This document shows, one piece after another, positions 49,727 through 60,332 of a DNA stretch of 64,000 nt. Numbering within the stretch: the stretch's first letter is position 1; each line of letters opens with the position of its first letter. The stretch is from Streptomyces sp. NRRL F-5123 (GTDB lineage: Bacteria; Actinomycetota; Actinomycetes; Streptomycetales; Streptomycetaceae). A program made the position numbers and the translations under genes. The notes below the pieces were generated by a model. It was not told the origin of the DNA. It ran no database searches and saw only the letters and a list, made by a program, of their open reading frames with translations. The stretch covers positions 18,677-82,676 of the forward strand of contig NZ_JOHY01000027.1 of the NCBI RefSeq assembly GCF_000721495.1, read 5' to 3'.

Positions 49727-51436
49727 TCATCCGCGCGGCGACAGCTTCAGGATGATGTACTCGTAGGCCTGGCTGTTCGGCGCGGGGTTCACGTACGGGT
49801 CCGCCTCGTTGGGCCAGCCGGTGAAGTTGGCGTCGTTGTACTCGTACCAGGCGGCGCCGTAGAAGAGGGGGACGGCGGGCACGTCCTCGGACATGATCTT
49901 CTGCAGCGTGTTGAGCGCCGCCTGCTCGGCGGCCGGGTCGGCGGCCGTCTCGAAGGCCTTCACCGCGTCCGTCGACTTCTTCGGGTCGTACTTGCTGAAG
50001 TCGCCCGCCGCGACCTTGCCGGTCTCGGCGCCCATCCGCGGGTCCAGCACGTACTGCAGCCGCTGGTACGGGGTGTTGCCCTGGCCCCAGTGGATCGCGG
50101 CGTCGTACTTGCCGGTGGTGATGGCGGTGTTCCAGCTGTTGAAGTCGAACGCGCCGTTGGCGCTGACCTCGAAGCCCTGGGCGTTGAGATCCTTGGCGAT
50201 CGCCTGCGCCCCGCACCAGTAGTCGGTGAACGAGTTCGGGTCGATGACCGTGAACTTGATCTTCTTGCCGTCCTTGGTCCACTTGCCGCCGGTCTTCGTC
50301 CATCCTGCCCCGCTCAGCAGCGAGTCGACCTTGGCGGAGTCGGCCTCCGGCTTGAGGTCGTTCTTCAGCGAGGGCTCCAGCGCCTTCTCGTCGGTGGGCA
50401 GCAGCAGACCGCCGGAGGAGGTCGCGGGCAGCGCGTAGTCGGTCTCGCACTGGCTGGCGTACGACTGGCGGTTCATGGCCGCGCTGACTGCCTGGCGGAC
50501 CGCCGGGTCGGCCAGCGCCGGAGCGGTGCTGCTCTTGGTGTTGAGGAAGAGCGCGGCGGTGTTGGCCGCCGGGAAGTACGGCGCGCCCTGCTGGAACAGG
50601 TGGTGGTGCTGGGGGTCCTTGGCGACGAAGGTGCCCTGGACGTTGCTGATGTTGTTGCCGGTGAGGTCGATCTGGCCGGAGCTCAGCGCCAGGGTCGCCG
50701 CGTCGTTGGTCGCGTACGCCGGGAAGGAGATCCGCTTGACCTTCGGCGTCTCACGGAACTTCGGGTTCACCTTGAAGGTGATGTTCTGGGCGGTGAACTT
50801 GTCCAGCAGGTAGGGGCCGGTGCCGATGAGCTGGTCGGCCTTGATCACCGCGGTGGCCGGCTCCTTGACGCCCTCCCAGATGTGCTTGGGCACGATGAGC
50901 TGGTTGGCGATGCCGACGAAGTTGGCCTTCTGCGGGCCGTCGAACTTCATCACCACAGTGGTCGCGTCCGGCGTCTCGATCGAGGTGGGCAGCGGCGCGC
51001 CCCCGCTGTTGGCCGCCGGGTTCGCCTTCAGCATCTCGAAGGTGAACTTGACGTCGTCCGAGGTGAAGGGCTTGCCGTCGCTGAAGACGATCCCCGGCTG
51101 GAGCGTCAGCTTGAGCGACGTGTTGCCGTCCGACCACTCGTAGCCCTTGGCCAGCCACGGAATCGGCGGCTGGTCGGGCCTGAGGCTGTTGATCTGGAAC
51201 AGCGGCTCCCACACCAGCGAGCGGGCGTTCTCGACGCTGACGAAGGAGTTGCTGTCGAACGGGTTGTAGTTCTCCGTGAAGGACGGGACCGGGTTGGACT
51301 CCACCACCAGGGTGGCGTTCTTGGAGCCCTTGCCGGAGTCCTTCGCATTCGAGTGGGAGGAGTCGGTGCAGGCGGTCATGCCGAGGCCGATCGTCGCTGC
51401 CAGGGCGACGAATCTCAGAGCGGTGGTACGGCTCAT
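49727..51436 (-). CDS. Family-5 ABC transporter substrate-binding lipoprotein (Opp/Dpp type)
   Basis: A 569-residue solute-binding protein with a lipobox ([11 protein letters not shown]; Cys about 23). Family-5 features: [81 protein letters not shown]. Family 5 carries peptides, nickel or oligosaccharides (for example cello-oligosaccharides in archaeal and Thermotoga systems). The GH1/GH6 context suggests beta-glucan oligosaccharides. It is the last gene of its operon. Confidence 0.92.
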   Translation of the reverse strand: MSRTTALRFVALAATIGLGMTACTDSSHSNAKDSGKGSKNATLVVESNPVPSFTENYNPFDSNSFVSVENARSLVWEPLFQINSLRPDQPPIPWLAKGYEWSDGNTSLKLTLQPGIVFSDGKPFTSDDVKFTFEMLKANPAANSGGAPLPTSIETPDATTVVMKFDGPQKANFVGIANQLIVPKHIWEGVKEPATAVIKADQLIGTGPYLLDKFTAQNITFKVNPKFRETPKVKRISFPAYATNDAATLALSSGQIDLTGNNISNVQGTFVAKDPQHHHLFQQGAPYFPAANTAALFLNTKSSTAPALADPAVRQAVSAAMNRQSYASQCETDYALPATSSGGLLLPTDEKALEPSLKNDLKPEADSAKVDSLLSGAGWTKTGGKWTKDGKKIKFTVIDPNSFTDYWCGAQAIAKDLNAQGFEVSANGAFDFNSWNTAITTGKYDAAIHWGQGNTPYQRLQYVLDPRMGAETGKVAAGDFSKYDPKKSTDAVKAFETAADPAAEQAALNTLQKIMSEDVPAVPLFYGAAWYEYNDANFTGWPNEADPYVNPAPNSQAYEYIILKLSPRG

Positions 51437-51579
51437 CGTGACGTGATCCTTCTCTGTCGACGCAGACGCAGATGCGGACGCCGATGTCCGGGGGACACGC
51501 GTCCGTCGGATGTGGACGGGACGGGTGGGCGCCGTACGCGGGTGTACGGGGTCGGTGGGTGCCACGAGCGCGGCCGCCG

Positions 51580-52658
<1,079 letters not shown>

Positions 52659-52662
<4 letters not shown>

Positions 52663-53696
52663 AGGGCACTCCCGGTGGGTCGGGCCAGCGGTGCCGGCAG
52701 GTCGTTGCCGTCCGCGTGCAGCCAGCAGGCGGCAAGCCGCCCCGCGGAGTCGCCGGCCAGGGCCGCCGTGGGCGGGAACTCCTCGTGGCACCGGTCGAGC
52801 GCGTACGGGCAGCGCGGGTGGAAGGAGCAGCCGGTGGGCAGTGCGGTCAGCGACGGAGGCGCCCCGGGGATGCCCTCCATCCGCACCCGCTCGCCGTGCA
52901 GCGCGGGAAAGGAGTTGAGCAGCCCGAGCGTGTACGGGTGCCGGGGGCCGCGGAACAGCTCGCGGGCAGGGCCGTGCTCGAGGATGCGCCCGGCGTACAT
53001 GATCGCGATGGTGTCGGCCAGCTCGATCAGCAGCGACAGGTCGTGGGTGATGAAGACGACGGCGAAGCCCAGGCGGTCCTTGAGCAGCATCAGCTCGTTG
53101 AGGATCTCCCGCTGGGTGACGACGTCGAGCGCCGTCGTCGGCTCGTCCATGATCACGACCTCGGGGTCGAGGACCAGAGCCATCGCGATCATGACCCGCT
53201 GCCGCATACCGCCGGACAGCTCGTGCGGATAGCTGCGCAGCCGGTCCTCGCTGATCCCGACGAGGTCCAGCAGCTCGATCGCCCGCTGCCTGCGCTGCTC
53301 GGCGGTCATCTCGCGCCGGTGCGCCCTGAGCGCGTCGGTGAGCTGCGCGTCGATCCTCGCCACCGGGTTCAGGGCATGCATCGCGCTCTGGAAGACCACG
53401 GAGATCTGGCTCCAGCGCACCCTTCGCAGTTCGGCGGGGCCGGCCGCCAGCAGGTCCAGGGAGACGTCCCTGCCGGTGAAGCGGACGTCGCCGCCGGTGA
53501 TGACGCCCGGCGCGCGCAGGAGCCTGGTGATCGCGTAGGCGAGGGTGGACTTGCCCGAGCCGGACTCGCCCGCCAGCCCGAGGACCTCGCCCCTGCGCAG
53601 CACCATGGAGGCGTCGGTGACGGCGCGGACGCCGTCTGCCCCCAGTCCGTAGTCGACGCACAGGTCGCGGACTTCGAGAATCGGATCGCCGGTCAC
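52659..53696 (-). CDS. Oligopeptide-type ABC transporter ATPase (OppD-like)
   Basis: A 345-residue ATPase. Walker [20 protein letters not shown]-loop [12 protein letters not shown] (the OppD-specific MNALNP pattern), signature [17 protein letters not shown], Walker [13 protein letters not shown], switch FITHD, tail [18 protein letters not shown] at 53696 overlaps the permease stop by 4 bp, showing tight operon packing. Confidence 0.94.
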
Positions 53697-54718
53697 GGCT
53701 GAGCCTCCATCCGGTGCGGTGCCGGCCCCGCGCCGGGCTCGGACTTGGTCGTGGTCTCGGACGCGGAGCCCTCAGGGCCGGCCTGGCCACCGTCGGCGGC
53801 GGGCGCCTGCCCGGCGGAGCGCAGCACCGGGGTCAGGCCCAGCGTGAAGCGGACCCCGTCGCGGCGGCCGCTGCGGGCGGAGGCCAGCCGCGGGTTGGTG
53901 ACCTCGTCGATGCCGAAGTTGATCAGCGCCAGCGCGATGCCGACCAGGGCGACTGCCAGCGCCGGCGGCAGGTACCACCACCAGTAGCCGTTGATCGCCG
54001 CCCCGGACCCCTGGGCCTCGTTGAGTACGGTGCCCCAGGTGACCGACGCCGGGCTGATCACGCCGAGCCAGGCCAGTGCGGTGTACGTGCCGATGCCGTA
54101 GATCACGGTGAAGATGAAGGCGGACGCGAGGATCGGCAGCAGGTTGGGAACGACCTCGAAGAGGATGATCCGCCACGTGCGCTCGCCGATCACCCTGGCC
54201 GACTCGACGTAGTCCTGGCTGCGCATGGCCATGGTCTGCGCACGCAGCACCCGCGCGCCCCAGGCCCATGCGGTGAGCGCGATCACCGACCCGATCAGCA
54301 GCGGGTTCGAGGTGTCCTCCGGCGGCAGCGGCTTCATGATGACCATGAGGATCAGCAGGCCGGGCAGCGCCAGGAAGATGTTGGTCAGCGCGGACAGCAC
54401 CTCGTCGGCGACGCCGCCGAGGAAGCCCGCGGTCACGCCCACCAGCACGGACAGCACGTTGGCCAGCGCGCCCGCCAGGAAGGAGATCAGCAGGGTGTCG
54501 CGGCCGCCGGCCAACAGGCGCGAGAACAGGTCGTGCTGCTGCTGGTCGGTGCCCAACCAGTGCGCACCGGACGGCCCCAGCGGCAGTCCGCTGCTGCGGT
54601 TGGCCTGCCAGTCGGGCGAGTGCGGAGCGATCAGCGGGCCGAGGAGGGCCACCAGCACCAGCAGGAGCAGGAGCAGCAGGCCGATGGCCACCTTGCGGGA
54701 GCGGAGCATACTGGGCAT
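53693..54718 (-). CDS. Oligopeptide-type ABC permease (OppC/DppC-like)
   Basis: A 341-residue permease. N-terminal helix [20 protein letters not shown], then the [20 protein letters not shown] region diagnostic of DppC/OppC (consensus LGTDxxGRDxxSR), and inner EAA loop [20 protein letters not shown]. The usual GRD is replaced by QHD. A Gly/Pro/Ala-rich C-terminal tail of about 55 residues is unusual. It follows the OppB-like gene by 3 bp. Confidence 0.9.
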   Translation of the reverse strand: MPSMLRSRKVAIGLLLLLLLVLVALLGPLIAPHSPDWQANRSSGLPLGPSGAHWLGTDQQQHDLFSRLLAGGRDTLLISFLAGALANVLSVLVGVTAGFLGGVADEVLSALTNIFLALPGLLILMVIMKPLPPEDTSNPLLIGSVIALTAWAWGARVLRAQTMAMRSQDYVESARVIGERTWRIILFEVVPNLLPILASAFIFTVIYGIGTYTALAWLGVISPASVTWGTVLNEAQGSGAAINGYWWWYLPPALAVALVGIALALINFGIDEVTNPRLASARSGRRDGVRFTLGLTPVLRSAGQAPAADGGQAGPEGSASETTTKSEPGAGPAPHRMEAQP

Positions 54719-54721
54719 CGC

Positions 54722-55708
54722 TCAGGCCTCCTTGCGGGAGCGGGGGTCGAGGGCGACGTACGCGATGTCCGCGATCAGGTTCACGGCCAGCACGGTGAGG
54801 ACGACGACGAGCAGGATTCCCTGCAGCAGCGGGAAATCGCCGGTGAGGATGGCCTGGTAGATCTGCCAGCCGACGCCCGGGTAGGTGAAGACGATCTCGG
54901 TCACCAGCGAACCGGTGACCACCAGGCTGATCGACAGCCCGAAGTTGGCGATGGTCGGCAGGAGCGCGTTGCGGGCTGCGACGGCGGCCACTCGCCACTG
55001 CGGCAGGCCCTTGGCAGCGGCGACCAGGACGTAGTCCTCGTCCATCGTGGTGATCATCAGGTTGCGCATGCCGACCACCCAGCCGGCCAGCGAGGCGAGC
55101 ACCACGGTCAGCACCGGCAGGGCGGCGTGCTCCACCACGCTGGTGACGAACGGTCCGTTCCAGCCGGGCGTCAGGTCGGAGTCCCGGCCGATGTCGTAGC
55201 CGTTCTGGTAAGGGAAGAGGCCGCCGAAGAAGCCCAGTGTCATCATCACCAGGAACGCCAGGATGAAGTAGGGCACCGACTGGAAGAAGGTCGTGGCCGG
55301 CAGCAGGCTGTCCAGCAGCCCGTTGCGCTTCCAGCCGATGACGATCCCGCCCACCGTGCCGATCAGGAAGGCCAGCACGGTCGCGGTGCCCACCAGGCCG
55401 AGCGTCCACGGGAGGGTGTTGCCCAGGATCGTCGACACCGGCGCGGACTGCGAGGTGGACACGCCCAGGTCGCCGCGGAGCAGATGGCTCAGGTAGGTGA
55501 GGAACTGCGACGGCATGCTCTGGTCGCCCGCGCCGTACTGCGCCTCCAGCGCCTTCATCGCGTCCGGGTCGAGGTTGGCCGAGCGCAGCTTGGACAGCAC
55601 GTTCTGGAGCGCGCTGCCGGGCAGCAGCCTGGCCAGGAAGAAGTTGACGGTCACCGCCGCGAAGCCGGCCAGCGCGTAGAAGCCGAGGCGGCGGACTATC
55701 GTTCGCAT
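54722..55708 (-). CDS. Oligopeptide-type ABC permease (OppB/DppB-like)
   Basis: A 328-residue permease: first helix RRLGFYALAGFAAVTVNFFL, PGSALQNVLSKLRS loop, YLSHLLRGDLGVSTSQSAPV (consensus GDLG-S), and EAA region YVLVAAAKGLPQWRVAAVAA. First gene of the importer operon. No CebR-type box lies directly before it; the operon may have its own promoter in 55709-55876 or be reached by readthrough from the GH1 gene. Confidence 0.92.
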   Translation of the reverse strand: MRTIVRRLGFYALAGFAAVTVNFFLARLLPGSALQNVLSKLRSANLDPDAMKALEAQYGAGDQSMPSQFLTYLSHLLRGDLGVSTSQSAPVSTILGNTLPWTLGLVGTATVLAFLIGTVGGIVIGWKRNGLLDSLLPATTFFQSVPYFILAFLVMMTLGFFGGLFPYQNGYDIGRDSDLTPGWNGPFVTSVVEHAALPVLTVVLASLAGWVVGMRNLMITTMDEDYVLVAAAKGLPQWRVAAVAARNALLPTIANFGLSISLVVTGSLVTEIVFTYPGVGWQIYQAILTGDFPLLQGILLVVVLTVLAVNLIADIAYVALDPRSRKEA

Positions 55709-55876
55709 GGGGGCTTCTCTCCTTCAGCGCGTACGGCTGGTCGGCACGGTCCGGCAGGGCGGTCCTGCGGGCGGTGCGGAGGTGTCGGCTCTGGTCATCG
55801 GTCGGGGACCTCAATGTTTCGGGCGCCGGGCTGCCGACTGACACGCTGTGGTCAGCGACGGGCCGGGCGGTGCGGG

Positions 55877-55908
55877 AGCGCCTGCCGGCAGTGGGCCCGG
55901 CAGGCGCT
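55877..55908 (-). terminator. Perfect 12-bp hairpin downstream of GH1
   Basis: Arms AGCGCCTGCCGG (55877-55888) and CCGGCAGGCGCT (55897-55908) with an 8-base loop lie 62 bp beyond the GH1 stop on the minus strand. It probably separates the GH1 transcript from the transporter operon. Confidence 0.7.
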
Positions 55909-55969
55909 GGGGTCGAGGGGGCTCGGCGCGGCGGCGAGGGCTACCTGACCGCCGCCGTGCGGCGCGCGG

Positions 55970-57433
55970 TCACGGGAGCCGGTCGATACCGTTGCGGCGG
56001 ATGGCCCTTGCGTACCAGTGCGCGCTCGCCTTCGGAGTGCGGCACTGCGACGGGAAGTCGACGTAGACCAGGCCGAAGCGCTTGGCGTAGCCGTAGGCCC
56101 ACTCGAAGTTGTCCAGCAGCGACCAGGCGAAGTAGCCGGAGACCGGGACGCCGGCCTCGATCGCCTGGTGCACCGCGCCCAAGTGCTGGTGGAGGTAGGC
56201 GATCCGGTCGGTGTCGTTGACCTCCCCCTCGGGCGAGCGGTAGTCCTCGCAGGCCATACCGTTCTCGGTGATCACGACGGGCAGGTCCGGGTGGTCCTGG
56301 TGCACCCGGTCGATCAGGTCGCGCAGGCCGGTGGCGTCGATGCTCCACCGCATCGCGGTCAGCTCGCCGGGCGGCTGGTGGAAGGCCACGTCCTCGGCGC
56401 CGGGCCACGGCGAGTGGTCGCCCCCGCCGTGGGCGTCGTCGCGGACGCCGCCACCTGCGGAGACCACCGCCGGGGTGTAGTAGTTGATGCCGAGCTCGTC
56501 GATCGGGGCGGCAGCGGCCTCCAGGTCACCGGGGCGCACGAGGTCGTCCCAGTCCACCAGGTGCGCGGTGTCCTGGAGCAGGTCCGGGTCGTACGCGCCG
56601 CGCAGCATCGGGCCGAGGAAGATCCGGTTGCCGACCGCGTCGATCCGGCGGGCGGCCTCCAAGTCCTCCGGCTCGCCGGTGAGCGCCCGGACCTGGTGCA
56701 GGTTGAGCGCCACCGACAGCCGGGCGGTCCGCGGGAGTACGTCGCGCAGCGCGGCCGCACCGAGTCCGTGCGCCAGGTTCAGATGGTGCGCCGCGCGCAG
56801 CGCGTCGCCCGCGTCCGTGCGGCCGGGGGCGTGCACACCGGAGGCGTAGCCGAGGAAGGCCGAGCACCAGGGCTCGTTCAGCGTGGTCCAGTGGGACACC
56901 CGGTCGCCCAGGGCCCGGCCCGTCAGCAGGGCGTAGTCGGCGAAGCGCTGAGCTGTGTCGCGGCGCGGCCAGCCACCGATGTCCTCGAGGTCCTGCGGCA
57001 GGTCCCAGTGGTAGAGGGTGGCCAGCGGGGTGATCCCGGCCTCCAGCAAGTCGTCCACCAGACGCCGGTAGAAGTCCAGGCCCCGCTCGACCGCCGGACC
57101 CCGCCCGGTCGGCTGGACCCGGGGCCAGGCGATCGAGAAACGGTAGGCGTTCAGGCCCATGTCCCTCATCAGCGCGACGTCCTCGCGCCAGCGGTGGTAG
57201 TGGTCGGCGGCCACCGCACCGGTGTCGCCCCGGTGGACCTTGCCGGGCGTACCGCAGAAGGTGTCCCAGATGGAGGCGCTGCGCCCGTCCTCGTTCGCCG
57301 CGCCCTCGATCTGGTAGGCGGAGGTGGCGCTGCCCCAGAGGAAGCCCTCGGGGAAGCGGCGGAAGTCCTCGGCGGCCGCTGCATCGGCGACGGGCGCCGA
57401 AGGATCGGCCTGTCGGGCCTGGACAAAGGTCAT
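55970..57433 (-). CDS. GH1 beta-glucosidase
   Basis: A 487-residue family-1 glycosidase: [20 protein letters not shown], catalytic acid/base Glu in [15 protein letters not shown] (about 187), and nucleophile Glu in [15 protein letters not shown]. Also [44 protein letters not shown]. No signal peptide: it hydrolyses imported cellobiose or cello-oligosaccharides in the cytoplasm. The ATG at 57433 is preceded immediately by a CebR-like box (57435-57448) that overlaps its SD (GGAAG), and two more boxes lie further upstream, so it should be repressed by the LacI protein at 57763. Confidence 0.95.
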   Translation of the reverse strand: MTFVQARQADPSAPVADAAAAEDFRRFPEGFLWGSATSAYQIEGAANEDGRSASIWDTFCGTPGKVHRGDTGAVAADHYHRWREDVALMRDMGLNAYRFSIAWPRVQPTGRGPAVERGLDFYRRLVDDLLEAGITPLATLYHWDLPQDLEDIGGWPRRDTAQRFADYALLTGRALGDRVSHWTTLNEPWCSAFLGYASGVHAPGRTDAGDALRAAHHLNLAHGLGAAALRDVLPRTARLSVALNLHQVRALTGEPEDLEAARRIDAVGNRIFLGPMLRGAYDPDLLQDTAHLVDWDDLVRPGDLEAAAAPIDELGINYYTPAVVSAGGGVRDDAHGGGDHSPWPGAEDVAFHQPPGELTAMRWSIDATGLRDLIDRVHQDHPDLPVVITENGMACEDYRSPEGEVNDTDRIAYLHQHLGAVHQAIEAGVPVSGYFAWSLLDNFEWAYGYAKRFGLVYVDFPSQCRTPKASAHWYARAIRRNGIDRLP

Positions 57434-57434
57434 G

Positions 57435-57448
57435 TGGGAGCGCTTCCA
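57435..57448. promoter_or_regulatory. CebR-like box TGGGAGCGCTTCCA at the GH1 start
   Basis: This matches the 14-bp palindromic cellobiose-repressor operator known from streptomycetes (TGGGAGCGCTCCCA) with one change. It begins 1 base before the start codon and covers the ribosome-binding region, so bound repressor would block both elongation and initiation of translation. Confidence 0.8.
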
Positions 57449-57540
57449 TGTTGACGCACGTCGCAGAGTCGCGAAGTGTCGCTGTGACGGGTGAGTGAAC
57501 TGCCTTTACCGGCAGGACGAGGGTCAGGCGGGGCTGGAAC

Positions 57541-57554
57541 TGGGAGCGCTTCCA
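57541..57554. promoter_or_regulatory. CebR-like box TGGGAGCGCTTCCA
   Basis: The second copy, 107 bp upstream of the GH1 start, identical to the first. Likely the core operator at the promoter. Confidence 0.8.
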
Positions 57555-57616
57555 GCGCCGCGTCGGAAGTTTCCGGCGCGCAACGCCCAGGTGTCAAGGG
57601 GATGGCTGGAATAATC

Positions 57617-57630
57617 CGGGAGCGCTTCCA
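57617..57630. promoter_or_regulatory. CebR-like box CGGGAGCGCTTCCA
   Basis: The third copy before GH1, with the first base changed. It lies 133 bp from the LacI stop. Confidence 0.75.
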
Positions 57631-57762
57631 GTCCCCTGCGGCAGCGGCTTGCGACGTCCGGGAGGTGGCGGCCCGAAGGCCCGCTTCGGGGCATGACCGG
57701 GCCCCCGAAGCGGCACCCACCCGGGCCGCGCTCCAGGTCGCGTCCGACCCAATCCCGTCTGC

Positions 57763-58785
57763 CTAGGAGGGCGCGGGAGCGGACTGCCGCACGACCAGCC
57801 GGGTCGGCAGGATCAGCGGGCTCGGGTCGTTCCCGTCGATGGCACCGACCAGCATCCGCGCCATCTCGCGCCCCAGCGCCCTGACCGGCTGGTGGACGGT
57901 CGTCAGCGGCGGGTCGGTGTGCCGGGCGCTGGCCAGGTCGTTGAACCCGATCACCGCCACGTCCTCCGGCACCCGCCGCCCCCGGCGGCGCAGCGTCCGC
58001 AGCGCTCCGATCGCCATCCCGTCAGAGGCGGCGAACAGCGCGTCCAACTGCGGGTGTGCATCCAGGAGTTGGTCCATGGCCTCGGCACCCCCCTCCTCCT
58101 GGAAGTCGCCGGAGGCGACATCCAGGAGCGGGATGCCGGCCAGCATCAACCCCTCGCTGAAGCCCTGCTCGCGGGCGACCGAGACCTGGGTGTCCACCTG
58201 GCCGGTGATCATCACGGGCCTCGACCTGCCGGTGCGCGCGAAATGCTCGGCAGCCAGCCTGGCCCCACCCCTGTTGTCGGCGTCCACGTACCGGCGCGGC
58301 TCACCGGTCAGCGGCAGGCCGCCGAAGACCACCGGGATGCCGGACTCCTCGCCCAGGCGGCCCAGCGGGTCGTCCCCGCGCAGCGCCATCATCATGATGC
58401 CGTCCGCCCGTCGGGAGCGGACCATCCTCTCGAGGCGGTCGCGACCGCGGCGGGTGTTCGCCAGCACCAGGAGCAACTCCAGGTCGGTCTGCTCCAGGGC
58501 CGCGCTCACGCCCAGGACGACCTCGGCGAAGAAGGGGTCGGCGAACAGCCCGTCCTCATCGCTGGAAGCTGCCAGCACCACTGCGCCGACCTTCCGGGTC
58601 GCCAGCGCCCGGGCGGTCGGGTTGGGCACGTAGCCCAGCTCCCGCACGGCCCGCTCGACCGCCTCGCGCTTGACCCGACTCACGTGCGGAACGTTGTTGA
58701 TCACACGAGAAGCAGCCGTGCGCGACACCCCCGCTCGTTCGGCTACCTCGTCGAGCGTCGGCATGCGCCTGGGCGACGGCTCCAT
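57763..58785 (-). CDS. CebR-like LacI-family repressor
   Basis: A 340-residue LacI protein. Residues about 8-60 are the HTH and hinge (PTLDEVAERAGVSRTAASRV, ELGYVPNPTARALATRK); the rest is the sugar-binding domain (ASSDEDGLFADPFFAEVVLG, DADNRGGARLAAEHF, ASDGMAIGALRTLRRRGRRV, IGFNDLASARHTDPPLTTVH). HTH and box sequences are those of the cellobiose/cello-oligosaccharide repressor CebR. The ATG at 58785 has GGAG 10 bases upstream; an ATG 24 bp further up is possible. It likely controls GH1 and the two GH6 genes through six boxes. Confidence 0.9.
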   Translation of the reverse strand: MEPSPRRMPTLDEVAERAGVSRTAASRVINNVPHVSRVKREAVERAVRELGYVPNPTARALATRKVGAVVLAASSDEDGLFADPFFAEVVLGVSAALEQTDLELLLVLANTRRGRDRLERMVRSRRADGIMMMALRGDDPLGRLGEESGIPVVFGGLPLTGEPRRYVDADNRGGARLAAEHFARTGRSRPVMITGQVDTQVSVAREQGFSEGLMLAGIPLLDVASGDFQEEGGAEAMDQLLDAHPQLDALFAASDGMAIGALRTLRRRGRRVPEDVAVIGFNDLASARHTDPPLTTVHQPVRALGREMARMLVGAIDGNDPSPLILPTRLVVRQSAPAPS

Positions 58786-58846
58786 CGAACACTTGCTCCT
58801 CGGCTTCACATAGCGGGGGACACGGGCAATGATCCCACGCGCCCTG

Positions 58847-58873
58847 CCGCCCCAGGTATGGCTCCTGGGGCGG
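58847..58873 (-). terminator. Perfect 10-bp hairpin between GH6 and LacI genes
   Basis: Arms CCGCCCCAGG (58847-58856) and CCTGGGGCGG (58864-58873), 7-base loop. It should end the GH6 transcript before the repressor gene, which therefore needs a promoter in the short stretch to 58786. Confidence 0.65.
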
Positions 58874-58910
58874 ATCGGGGCGGGAGAGGCGGCCCGGGTC
58901 GAAGGCGCTC

Positions 58911-58924
58911 TGGTAGCGCTTCCG
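58911..58924. promoter_or_regulatory. Degenerate CebR-like box TGGTAGCGCTTCCG
   Basis: Two mismatches from the consensus of this locus. It lies upstream of the repressor gene but inside the 3' end of the GH6 transcript, on the far side of the terminator hairpin. Possibly autoregulatory or a DNA-looping site. Confidence 0.55.
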
Positions 58925-58956
58925 GTGGCTGCTTCACGTGTACCTGGAAGGCCGCC

Positions 58957-60255
58957 TCACCGGGAAGGGGCCCGGCCGGGACGGGCGAAGGTCAGGGCCG
59001 GGTCGGCGTTGCGCGCCAGCGTCAGGGCCTGCTCAGGCCACCAGGCGCCGGCGGGCGGGTCGACGATTCCGTACTCCGGATCGACCGTGCCTCCGGGGAT
59101 GCTGCGGTTGCACTGCCCGTCGGACTGGCCGACGGTCTTCACCCACAGGTAGGCGTCCGCGAGGGGGGTGCCGGTATCGGCGGTGGGGCGGTTGCCTATG
59201 CCGCGTCCCGGCGCGTTGCACCAGGTCTGCGGGTCACCGGTGTACTTGCCCGCCGGGGGTGTCCAGGCGCCCTGGCCGTTGCGGCTGGTGTCGACGACGA
59301 AGTGGGCGAGTTCGTCGGCGGGCGGTGTGCCGACGTTCTGCTGGAACCACAGGTCGGTCCAGTGCCAGGTGCTGGGGTCGTCGGCGTTGACGGAGTTCCC
59401 CGCCTGGCCGTCGTTGGGGGCGGCTGCGGAGTAGTACTGGCCGGCACACCAGTCCGCGTGCCCGCGCGCCCAGTCCGGCCCCTTGCCGGCGAACCACAGG
59501 CAGCTCGAAACCCAGGTGCCGTAGTGGTCCAAGAGGTCCGTGGAGAAGTAGTTGGACACGTTGAGGGAGAAGCCCTGGGCGCGCTCGACCCCTGCCTGCA
59601 GCAGCCGCTGCGCGATGGCGCCCACGCTTTGCCAGTGGCTGTTGCCCGCGTCCAGGTAGACGGTCGTGTTCGGCTGCTTCTCCAGGGCGTCGACCGCGTA
59701 GTTGAGATCCGCGATGCGTCCCGCCGTGAGCGTCCCCGTGGGGTCGCTGTCGGCGGAGCAGTCCGACGGAAGGTTGGCCAGGGCGTCGGGTTCGAGGACG
59801 ATGAGCGCCCTGCTCCGGCCGATGCCGCGGGCCAGCCCCGCGATCCATGCCTGGTAGTCCGCGTCGGATTGTGCGCCCCCGGCCGAGTACTGGGAGCAGT
59901 CCCGCAAGGGGATGTTGTAGGCGACCAGGACGGGGACGGTCCCCGTGCGATCCGCTCTGCGGACCAAGGACCGCGTCCGGTCCTCCACCTGTGCGGGTGT
60001 GCCGTCGGTGAACCACTGGGCTTCGGGCCAGCTGGCGACTTCCGCCATGGTGGCGGCGTCGGCGAGGTTGTGGTGCTTCAGGTCGGTGGCGGCCTGCTTG
60101 GCGGCGTCGCTGTTCGGGTCGACGTAGAACCGGGTGTCGGCCGGCAACGTGTGGCCGGCGGTCTCCTGGGCATGAGCCGGCGCTGCGGTGGCAAGAGCCG
60201 CCAGGAGAGCAGTGACGCCCAAGGACGTCAACGAGCGTGGGAGGTGGCGTCGCAT
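58957..60255 (-). CDS. Secreted GH6 cellulase, cellobiohydrolase-like
   Basis: A 432-residue protein with a signal peptide (SLTSLGVTALLAALATAAPA, cleavage near AHA-QE). GH6 blocks: RFYVDPNSDAAKQA, VPVLVAYNIPLRDCSQYSAG (with catalytic-loop residues), ALIVLEPDALANLP with the acid Asp, TTVYLDAGNSHW, and the C-terminal LWVKTVGQSDGQC. Compared with the shorter paralogue downstream it has an insertion of about 45 residues (SCLWFAGKGPDWARGHADWC and beyond), as in exo-acting GH6 enzymes whose loops close a tunnel. No carbohydrate-binding module. GAGGAG lies upstream of ATG 60255. Confidence 0.88.
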   Translation of the reverse strand: MRRHLPRSLTSLGVTALLAALATAAPAHAQETAGHTLPADTRFYVDPNSDAAKQAATDLKHHNLADAATMAEVASWPEAQWFTDGTPAQVEDRTRSLVRRADRTGTVPVLVAYNIPLRDCSQYSAGGAQSDADYQAWIAGLARGIGRSRALIVLEPDALANLPSDCSADSDPTGTLTAGRIADLNYAVDALEKQPNTTVYLDAGNSHWQSVGAIAQRLLQAGVERAQGFSLNVSNYFSTDLLDHYGTWVSSCLWFAGKGPDWARGHADWCAGQYYSAAAPNDGQAGNSVNADDPSTWHWTDLWFQQNVGTPPADELAHFVVDTSRNGQGAWTPPAGKYTGDPQTWCNAPGRGIGNRPTADTGTPLADAYLWVKTVGQSDGQCNRSIPGGTVDPEYGIVDPPAGAWWPEQALTLARNADPALTFARPGRAPSR

Positions 60256-60332
60256 GCAGTCTCCTCTTTCTTTCTCGGATCGGGGGTTCCGGGCCGGGCT
60301 CGGACGGCCTCGGCCCGGAGTGGGGGCCACCG

